From assembly GCF_964355755.1 (NCBI RefSeq), contig NC_092671.1, forward strand, positions 40,120,804-40,184,803: DNA of 64,000 nucleotides. The letters are read 5' to 3'. A program made the translations under genes and the position numbers. Source of the stretch: Antedon mediterranea. Its lineage: Eukaryota; Echinodermata; Crinoidea; Comatulida; Antedonidae. Of this stretch, positions 49,552 to 61,300 are shown piece after piece (positions within the stretch are counted from its first letter, which is position 1; every line of letters starts with the position of its first letter). Under the pieces are notes generated by a model, which searched no databases, was not told the origin of the DNA, and worked only from the letters and a program-made list of their open reading frames with translations.

Positions 49552-52304
49552 ATGAGGAAGAAACAATACTCTGTTAAACTGTCTAAATCCATGGTAAGTT
49601 TCAATGTTTGTTGGAGAGGACTACAGAATTATGGAGTTGACTACAGGAATTTTTCTGAAACATCATGTTTTTTTTATTTCTAACAATAATAATTTGTTGA
49701 TTATTTGTTGATTATTTCCATATGGAAGTCGTAATTTGTGTTTAAATTTAGAATTTATTACAAAGAAGTCAATTTTTAGTTTGTTAGTGATTGTGGTTAG
49801 AACCACCACATGAGGCATTGAACATGAGGAAAAATTAAAGAAAAAATTTGTGAAAATTAATAAAACTCTAATGGCCAGGAAAGGAATGTTCTCCATTCAT
49901 TCATTCATCAGTGGAAAACTTACTTCCATTTATTGTCATTGGCATATAAAATATACATAGAAATTATGTTTGCTCAGTCTGAGATATTAAAAAACAGATA
50001 AATAAAAAAACAATTTCAAAGTGTCGCATCACTCTCGTACGGTATACTTCTTTGTATTCGTATGCCGATTTGGGTCAAGAACACTTTAGCACACGCTGTA
50101 TCAAGAAAACTAATTCATACGCCTGTTCATTGTTTTTAAATGACATACTTGGAATTATTTAATTGTTTTCCTATCTGTCATTTAGGCGTCAATTTAGATA
50201 GTTTGAGAACTCTTACTTCTTTCTGAAAACTTTCACAATTTTGTTTTATATTTGGCATATAGTTCATTGTTTTCCAATTATCTAGGAATCAATGTAGATA
50301 GTTAATTTGTTTAGAGTTTCAGAAGTCTTTCTGAAAACGGTAAATTTTTGTTCATAATTTTAAAACGTCCAACTTTGATGAACTACTGTCTGGATCAAGC
50401 TAATCATTGTTTAGAAATAGAAACTAAATTTACCTCTCTAAATATACCATTCACAATAATTAATAACTCCAATGAATTTATAACAAGAGCGAAACAAATC
50501 AACGTAAAACACACCGACAGACTATGGTTTATAACATATGACTTTGAAAATTTATACACCAATCTCACAATTCAAGACACAACAAACTCAATAATCAAAT
50601 CGGCCAAATTATTAAATCTAAGCAAAGAAAAAGAATTTTACCTAACCAAACTTAATCAAATAATCAATAATAATGCTTTTTTCAAATCAGGGAACAAAAT
50701 TTATAAGCAATCACAGGGAATAATTATGGGTTCATATCACAGCGCACAAATAGCAAATCTAACATTAATTGTAAACGAACTCCATTTCCTAATCGAATTT
50801 AATCAAACATACAAATTAAACCCATCGATACAACAGACTTTCATGTAACAAACATGAATATATACACATAAACACACTTTTCAAACTTCGATTACAAAAA
50901 CTGGGATACAGTAAAAAATTCATCCGAAAACACAAACAACCTTATAAGAAAAGCTGGAAAAAGAAAGTAAAGAACACTACAAAAGACAAACACACATTAT
51001 TTATCAAGACTAAGTACGACAGAACAACAGACACATCTGACATCATACAAGGCATAATCAACAACCATAAACATATGATCGACACACATTACAACATTAA
51101 ATTCATCAACTATAATGACAAGAAATTAAAACAAATTTGCTGCACAAGTACAAAATTACATAGCAAATTATCCAACGTCATTTAAGTATATATGTATATA
51201 TAATTTTGATAATTTTTTATTTTTCAAATATAACTTACTGATATTTTACTCTATTATTTATAATTAATGTAATATGATACACTTTCGTAAATAAACTTAT
51301 TTTATTCTAAACAATTGTATTGTTCATATTTGTATCAAACTTTAAAAGATAATTTTTCTGAAAATATGTCCTAATTAATATACATATTCCCCCCGCCCCC
51401 ACGCCAGACTAACAATAACTAAATACAACTAATGTATCTCTTCATAAATATAACCAAACCAAACCCTCTAAATAATATAAACGAAAACTATTATTAAACC
51501 TAATTCAAAAAAAATAATCGGAAATAAAAGTAATAATTAAATAGGCCTAGCTTAAAACGCGTTTTTAAAAAAACCGCGTTTTCAAGGTAACCGCGTCTTC
51601 AGATACTACATTCTAATACACGCGCACACCAAACTTTCGAACTTGCAACTTTCAAACATAACATTTATCACAGTCACGTAGACAAGTAAAGACGGTAAAT
51701 ATCAAGCAACTTTTAAATAAGGTGAGATTTATATAGACATTACATTATATTAATTATAAAACATTATTATTTATTTAGCATATAGAATAAAACGAATTTA
51801 TCAAATTAATTATTACATATATGACATATTAAATTTAACGAATTTATAAAATTATTATATATAATATTCTCAACATAGACCTATATAAACAAATTTTTTC
51901 CATAAACGCAGAAACATATCAATACTGAAACCAATACTGAAACGAATACCATTTTAATCCTCAAGCAAAATTTATTTTTAAGAAGGTAAGACTTTTAATA
52001 TAGACCGAGACTTTTTACATATTATAATATTTAATAACAAAATATTTTTACTTAATAGTTATCAATATTAATTATGTACACTCTACCATTTTCATAATAA
52101 GATATTGTGGAACCACGTCAGGTCAAGTTCAATATTGAATATCGAAACGTGGCAGGCTGAAGGCGTTTGACCTTTGACAAGATCGCCTAAATTTTTAATA
52201 TATTAACTTTACAATACTTAGTGTTGTATATTCTGGTACAGCCGCTCCATAATCTCTTTGCTTTTCTTCCTTATATCTATATTTTTAATTTATACTAACA
52301 AATA

Positions 52305-52344
<40 letters not shown>

Positions 52345-55300
52345 CAAACATTTATTAAATAATATTTATTGCATAATATGCAATCTACGATAATTGAATT
52401 AATTGATATAACAAATTTATTAAATACATAACATCATTTGAATAAAAAGAACAAATCACACATCTACACGTACATAATCAAACGTCGTATACTCTATCTC
52501 TAACAATTTTTTCAAACTTCTGTCGACTAAAGCCGAAGTATAGTCGTTATCGCGAAACCGTTCTATGGTTACCACCAGGTAGGCTTACTTCATCAAAGCT
52601 TCTATGAATGGATGTACTGGTTGGGAACAGAAAAACTAGTAGACCATACCCAGTACCGTTTTGATTTCGATCAATCGGGAAATTAACCTCACGAATATTA
52701 TTAAATACATAACATCATTTGAATAAAAAGAACAAATCACACATCTACACGTACGTAATCAAACATCGTATACTCTATCTCTAACAATTTTTTCAAACTT
52801 CTGTCGACTAAAGCCAAAGTATAGTCGTTATCTCGGAACCGTTCTATGGTTACCACCAGGTAGGCTTACTTCATCAAAGCTTCTATGAATGGATGTACTG
52901 GTTGGGAGCAGAAAAACTAGTAGACCATACCCAGTACCGTTTTGATTTCGATCAATCGGGAAATTAACCTCACGAATATGTATCATTTTTATATTGATAT
53001 TCAAGTTTTACAGGTACTGTACATACATTTTGATTCACTCTTATGTTATCATTCATAACTACTCTTATTCTTTGCCCGTCAAAATATTATACAAATTTCT
53101 CCATTTTTATTTGTGAAAGCTTGTCAAAGGGATCCTCTTAACATTCATGATAAAAGTTACATTGAAGAAGAGTTTTACATAATACCATATGTCTGTCTTC
53201 CCCATGAGGATATTACAGGAAACCACACAATGTGTGTTTACAATAGACATATGTTAAAAGTGGGTGATTCACTCTGTCTAGTGGGTCACAGGGATTTGAA
53301 CCACACCTCTCTCACATGTAGGCAATGTTGATATTGTGCTTTATAATATTTATGCCATTTTCATCATTTTTAGTGAGTGTGGCATGCATAATTAAGTTGA
53401 TTTAAATATGCTGGTATACTTTAAACATAAATTAATGTGAATATTGACAATAATATTTTTTTCAGATTTTTATCTCAAAGGAACTATAAATAAACATGTT
53501 TAAACAAAAATTATAAAAAATATTATTTATTTGGAATCTTGTAGGTTGATAAGAAACCAGCATCCCAAATAGAAGGGAAAAAGATGGAGTCCGCGGCAGC
53601 GTCATACAACGCAACACCGAAACATCAACGTCATCTTCAATATTACAATGCAATTCCAGAACCAGTTGTTCACCAACAAAACGGAAATTATAGCTCCTCA
53701 GAGGATACACTCTCCGTGGGATCTGCTGGCTCTGATTCGGTTGAAACGATTCCAATTCGAATACGATTACCGGATGAAGATATACAGGTAAAAGTAGAAT
53801 ATTTCAACTAACTTAAGTAGTACATAAGAATAGTTTAGTTAGTTAGTTAGTTCTAGATCGTAAATTATAAAGCTTAAAACCATGACAAAATGACACACAA
53901 ATCATGTCCCCCTTCTTCATGTTGTTTTTTTTTTAAGGTTCCCTTGTATATTTTAGTTCAGGGTAAACCTTCTTTTTAGAATGATTGAAAACCATGGCAG
54001 TACCTTCACATTTCACACATAACACAACTATAGAGTATTTTTAATAGTTCAGGTTGTAATGTAATGGACATTGTCATTTACAGTTATAATAAGCTTTAGA
54101 ATGTAATGGAAAACCATGATAAATACAGGTACTATCTCAGTAGTATCTTCACATTTCACACATTAAACAACTATAGGGTATTTAATAACAACCATAGAGT
54201 ATTTAATAATATCAGAGAATCTGACAGTTTTCATTTAATTAGCCTTAAACTTGAATGTGACACAGATTTTTAGATCAATATAAATATGAGAAATACAAAG
54301 AGGAAGTTTGGCATTGAAATATGGTTTACATTATTATGCAAATTTGTATATTTCTGCTTGGAGGCTACTGTACAATAGGATATATTTATAGGCCCTCAAG
54401 CTGTTCATATCAAAACTATACAAATTCAATTAAATTGTTTTTAAAATTTATGTAATAGCAAAAATACAATCAGATTAACATGGCTTTCAATGTTATTTTT
54501 GGAGTTTATTTAATTAGAACATTAAAAGGGTCAGCTTTATGGAAGAAATCCTTGGACTTCAAAACATTTGTTCTTCTCGTTAATAGTCTGATTGAATAAA
54601 TACTGTAAACAGATTGCTGAATGTTTTGGTATAATTAAGTTTTACAAAATTGTAAATTACAATTCTAGTTCTAGTTGTTCCATGACCTAGAGGATCGTAG
54701 GGGCGTAGCAGATGAGTTACAGTAGTACTCATCATGACACAATACACAGGCGTATCTCATAGTGGTGCCTATTTCCTCTCCGTTCTGTCTTGGTTTTTCT
54801 TTAAGCTGGATGTCTGTCTGTTGGTTCTCCTGAACCGACGTCCTTGTAGTCGTTTTTTGTTTTAGTACCAACTTGGTGTCCAACCACCTTCCACACCATG
54901 CTCCTAAAGGAGTTGATGTGGGTACCGGTTTAGTACTTTAACAAATTTTTTTTTTTTAAATAATCAGTTGGTATGCCAATATTTCATGCTGTAACTTTAA
55001 GAAGAATAGAATTCCACATTGTGTTTTATGACTTAATTGTATCAAACCTGACTCATCACTGTGTCAATATGTGCTCAGTAGTAGGCAGATGAATGTGTAT
55101 AGGTAACTCCCTTTTAATCACTGTATGACCATTAACATACTTGGACTTTGGCACAACTAGGCCAATGGACAAGTTATGGCAAGGTTCAGTACTAGCCCAC
55201 ATATCACCCAAACCAAAATATTTATTAGTTAACTTTCAGTAGAACTGGTGCTAATTTTTTAGTAGCAAGACATTATCATTCTGTACCATGTATACTGGAC

Positions 55301-58300
55301 TAGAGTAGACTATATTTCGCACCACAATCTACGAGCTTACCCAATTAAAAAACATTCACCTTCTGCGCAGTGGTGATGGTGAGTGACCGTGAAGTTTTAT
55401 GCCCGGTTTTAGGTGCTAAAGTGCAGTAGCGCCCTATACTGTGAATTAAGATTTAATATTTGTATCTGATTGTATGATCTGGTTCACTCATCCTTTACAT
55501 GCCTACTTACAGTTATTGGCTAAATTCCCCAGCGTTGTATGACCTTATAAAAATTGAAATGTCAAATGTTGTTTATTTCAGGTGATATTATAACCTTCAT
55601 TTGCGACTGTTTATAAATCAATGCCTGACATTTCAAAGCGTCAACTTTGATCTTCATTTTCAAAAGTGCATCATTAGTTGAAATTTTTAATTCCTTGGAG
55701 CAAAAATCGATTCACAGTTATAGTTTAATCATGATATATATATACTAGTAGAACAGTAGATCTTATGGTATTAGTGTTACGTTTATTCTGCAATAAGTAT
55801 TTAGTACAACATAAATAGATATAAAATGAATATTAGTTATCACCAAAAACTGAGATATTTCTCTCATTTTTCATTTACTTTTTTTCTCTTTCAGAAATGT
55901 TTATGTTTCAAACCGATGCAATCAGTATGGCATGCGAAGCAACAAGTTATTGCAAGTATAACTCAGGTAAAATACGTTTTAATCTTTCCCACTGTACGTT
56001 GGCATCCATGCACTTTACACCTCCCCTCCCACTCTCACCCTCTCCTTCCCACTATCAGTAACTTTTTATGACATAAGAGTTATTTTTAAGTTAAAGAATA
56101 TCTTTTACATTCTGTTTCATTGTTTTCTTATCAAAAACATTCATTTCACATAAAGTTCTATGAGAGAAAGAATAACATATTCTTTTAATTTTTTTATTTA
56201 TAATCTAGGATTTAAAAGATACATCAAATTATGGATTTTATATACCACCATTTAACGGCAGAGCTGGGAAATTCTTAGATGAAGAGAGGTTGCTGAAAGA
56301 TTATCCAATGAATGGACCTGTTGGCTATCTGGAGGTATTGTGTTGATTAAACAGAATATTATATTCATATTTTCATCATCATAATATTTTGATATCAACA
56401 TTGAATCAGAGATTAGCATATAGTGTCATTGAAATTTAAATCAACATTATCATCATCACTTTAGTGTCTTCATCTCCATTATACAGGTATCAATATCACT
56501 ATCATCATCATAGCTTTTTAGTGTTCTGAAAAGAAAGTGAAATTCCCTTTCTTAAATTCACCATTGAATTCGAAGATCCACAAATACCAAGTAAATTAAA
56601 ATGTACACATGTCTAAATCAACATTGATATTTTCCCACAGTCCCAAATGATGCATTGAATGGAACATGTAAGGGGTAATAAATCACTACAGTGAAATTAC
56701 TTAGAGATTTAGATTAGAAATTCATAATGGATTATTCATAATTTGATATCGTTGGTTAAACTGTAGTATATATCCACACATGTCCCTAAACAATTCATTC
56801 TTATGAATAAAACAGATTTACCGTATACATCTCCCTAAAAATCAGACATGCAGTAAACTGTCCATTATACAAACTCAGATGCATGTTATTGTACAAAAAG
56901 ACACTTTTTACTCTTTCTGATATTTTACTATTATATAATGCCTGTTTCAAACTTATTTTTTTGTGTACGGTTCTCTGGAGAATATAATCAATCTCAATTA
57001 AATAATCATAAACTAGTAATTACATAGTGTGGAATTTTGCTGTTCCGTCGGCATTTCACTAATGACAAAACACTAGTGTGAAAACCCTACAGGCTATGTT
57101 TAGTAATGTGCTGTATTACATATAGTATTATAATATTAACCATTTATTGAATATTATTACTATAATTTTATTTATTTTCATTATTAATATCATATTCAAA
57201 AGTTGTTCCATAATTCTATAAATATAGTATAAATTGTAAATTTAATTTGCATGAAGTTAAACTGTGGTAGATGTATTTTATGTCCAAATTAACAACCTCA
57301 AAAATCTATAAAGCTCTGTCTACACTATCAAACTTTATGTGACAAAAAAATGTGATGTGCCCATGTATGGAAATTCAGTCATATCACTACCATACCGTAT
57401 TTGGCCATACCACTACCATATTTGGGCACAATTTTGTTGTCAAACAAATTTGATAGTGTTACGTAGATGGAGCTTAACAACTCTAGATTATTAGAGGGCT
57501 CTCTGCATAAATATTATTTTGATTTCTGTACCCAGCTGCTGGGTCAATGGATGTCAGTTTGTTCCTTGAGTTCAAAGCAAACAAGATCAAACATGACTAT
57601 TTTTATATTAGTAGCTACAGCAAATATTGAATATTTGTCTTGCTATTTCATAATATTTATATGGACTGCAATCTTAACCAGTAGCTGAAGCACTGTTTTT
57701 AAATTTACCCCAGTTTATTAAAACAGGAACTGTTACTGTTAACTGTTCTTGTGTAGCCAGGCTGATACTTAGTTTCAGTTGACTGCTGGTGTACTCAAGA
57801 TCTATTGTTGTACCATGCTATACTATAAACAGAATTATCAAACATAGTATTTTAAAATATATATATTGATGATCAGTTTTATTACCTAGTGCATCTACCT
57901 GTATTAACAATAGTTTAACTATTTTGTTCATTTCAGTTTAAATACAAGAGACGTGTATACAAACAATTAAACCTAGACGGCAGTCAGATTAAGAAATATA
58001 ACGGACGATCATATCAGAAAAACATGATGGAATATGTAAAAAGTAACTCACCTGAAAAAGTGAAAAAGTTACTTGACAAAGGACTTGATCCTAACTTCAT
58101 TGATGAAACCTCAGGAGGTTAGTACTACTATGCACATTTACAGTATTTGTTTTGGTTTTGTTTAGCATTGTAGTTTCATTATTGGGACTGAAATATAGTA
58201 CAGTCGATTCTACCAACTCGCTGAAAACCGGAAACTCTCCAAAAACCATACTTTTCTTGAGGTCCAAAATGTCCCAAATTTCTTTTTACCAGTAAAAACA

Positions 58301-61300
58301 CATTCCAAACACCAGACTTTATGGAAAACCAGACATTAGGCGGCCAGCCCAAATGTGTCCGGTATTTGGAGAGGTGACTATTGGATGTTCTTCATATTCT
58401 ACAGTATTGCCATATTTGATTCATTAAAGTACTGAATAAGTTCACAAAAATATAGATTCCTTTAATTTAACGTAATCATTTTATATTTTGCGTTGTTAAA
58501 TTTCACTGTGTTGGAAGATAAGGAAGTGCTGTAGGCATTTTGTTTAGATATCATTGTATCTTATGACACAGGAATGAAATGAACACGTCCGCAATCAATA
58601 GTGCTGATGATGTGGATGGCTAGATAGAGTTATTGACATCTGATCACAGCCTAATAACCTACTCTGTCATCATAGGTTTTTGAAACACAACCCTCAATTT
58701 ACCAAACCAGAATTTTGTTTACAATTGAATCTGTCAAAAATGTCAAAATATAGGTTATTCCACTTTTAAGCTCTGTCTACACTATCAAACTAGTTTGACA
58801 CAAAAAAATGCCCATATATAGTAGTAATAGGCCCAAATATGTTAGTGATATGACATCATCATGTCCATATATGGGCACATCACATTTTTTTGTCACATAA
58901 AGTTTGATAGTGTATACAGGGCTTTAGAGGGAACAAGGATATGGTGAATGCCCGACAAACACTAATAATTCATATTTGGATAATGAAACTCCTAAACTAA
59001 TAACAATTTTAGTTTGTAATAACAGGATATTACAAGAACCTACTGTACCTAACCTTATATAATTATGAACCTCAATATTCTTAATATCATTTTCTTTCGA
59101 AATTCAATATTAACATTACATACAATGTCAATAAAACTTCAATATTGTGTACTAAGCTGTCAAAAACATGTCACAATTTATGTTGCTCTTTATTGTGAAA
59201 GGTGTAATTACATTGTATGTTATAGACACATAAATTGTAAATGTATACTATGAATTCATATTTTGGATTTGTGATAGACATTTCCAGAGATTTATGTATT
59301 TCAAATTTGTAATAAATTGTCTCCTTTACTTCTTCTTATGATTCAAATCTTTAAAAATTGTTGTCTTGCCTCCAGCGCAGGACGTTCAATTTCAATAAAT
59401 CACTGAGATGATAACTTACAATTGATCATCGCTATAAAATAGAAGAACAAAAAATGTATTAAATGATTTCAACATTTTTGCAAGAATCGTTGAAATAACA
59501 ATCTAACAACTGACTTCCAATGGAGAAGAGGAAATAGATTAATATACAGATGCTGACCACCTGTGAAATGCAAATTAATTGGCATCATAAATGTGGCACA
59601 AGTCTGTTCCTCTCTTAAAATAGTCAAATCAGAATAATGATGTATGCGATTTAAATCAAATGTTGTAATAAAGTTCACTTAAATACTTGCATTACGTTAA
59701 ACCCTTTAATGGAAGCAGCTTGATTCTTTAGATTTTCATTCAATAAACTTATAATAATTTAGCTTAAATTTAAAAGTATTTAAGCTAAATTGTTTCTATT
59801 GCTGTTTATAATCCTTTATCTCTTAAATTATTTGAAACACATGACATAATTCACCTATTAAAACATCTTATATCCTTTCTCTGTTTTTTCTTTTATGCGT
59901 TTTCAACATAATGATTATTATCCCTGTTTACTGCCTTTGCTATGTTTCTTTATAATCTATGATTCTGCTCGCGTCACTATATTTTTATTCGTATATTTAA
60001 GTACCCTACTCCCACTTGTAGCTTATGTACTCAAATTAATGTATCAATGTTTTAATTTTATCTTCAGAAACGCCCCTGACGCTAGCGTCAACTTTGAATA
60101 AATCGGAAGAGGTGATCAAGTTCCTGCTTAACGGTGGTTACCATAATGATTTCCGCAACAAGAGTGGTTTAACTGCTGTACACCGGACTGTTCTGAAAGG
60201 CAATGCACGCCTCCTAGAGGTAAACATAAATGATGCCTATAACATTATAGCACTCACCTTTCAAACTACGTTGTCTCCACTATCAAACTATGATGCCTAT
60301 AACATTATAGCACTCACCTTTCAAACTACGTTGTCTCCACTATTAAACTAGGTTGACAAAAATTGTGATGTGGTATGGTAGTGATATGCCCAAATATGGT
60401 AGTAATTATTTTGTCAAATAAAGTTTGATAGCGTTTCTATCTAGATACAGTATTATTGAATTCTATAACTTTCTTTATAAACCTGTTTGTTTCTAGTTTG
60501 ATAAGTGCATGCAGTCTTTAAAGCACCTCAAAGTATAACAGAATATTGATCGCGATGCTTAGTTAGTAACAAAGCTATGTTTCTATGGTTTAATTGTCAT
60601 ACTGTATGTGAATTTTAATTTCCTGTTCAAATTGAACCCTTTGATATATAGGCACTTCAATAAATAGGTTCAATGCTCTCATTTTCAGTAATATCTAATA
60701 AATATTCATGCAATTAAAATCAATTCTATAATCTTATTGGACAAGCGCTTCTGTTGAAATTTGATATTGACTAATTTATCAAATCCAATGGAGATACTGT
60801 GTTTTATGATCACACATATTGTTTCATATTGATGGGTGAATATAATTTTTTTTATGTAAAAGTCAATATGAATATTTTTCATGCATTTTTTTTATTCAGG
60901 TGATATTAGATCTAGGTGCATCTCCAAATTACAAGGATGATAAAGGACTGACGCCGCTGTACTACACCGCAATGAATGGAGGAGACCCACGAATAGCAGA
61001 GATTTTGTTGAAAGATAAAGCAACTGTAAATAACGTTGACAGTCAAGGATGGTCTGAAGTGCATCAGGTTAGTCAATGTTTTAATTTATGTTACTGTCGT
61101 GCAAACAATCCCTCAAACAGGAGATGGACACCATGCGTTGAATATTTTAGGACGACTCCAGGGTGGCTAATTGGTCAGATGTTTTGCCCTACTCTGACGT
61201 AATTTGTACTTTATACTAAGTACATTGAGAATACTTGCGAAAAAATATGCAAGTAATTCTCGCGTGGGACTCGAACCCACGACCTCCAGATCTTTAGTTT

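Noticed and set aside
53113-53331. 72-codon + strand ORF with TLTCRQC-like end and a GGATTTGAACC word
   Set aside because: Its first codon is not ATG and the GGATTTGAACC word looks like a SINE B box on the - strand (GGTTCAAATCC). Probably repeat-derived, but the head is too poor to call as a SINE.
54671-54920. - strand open stretch with CVLCHDEYYC
   Set aside because: Looks somewhat protein-like, but no family, partner exon or splice pair could be identified; possible transposon relic, not supported enough.
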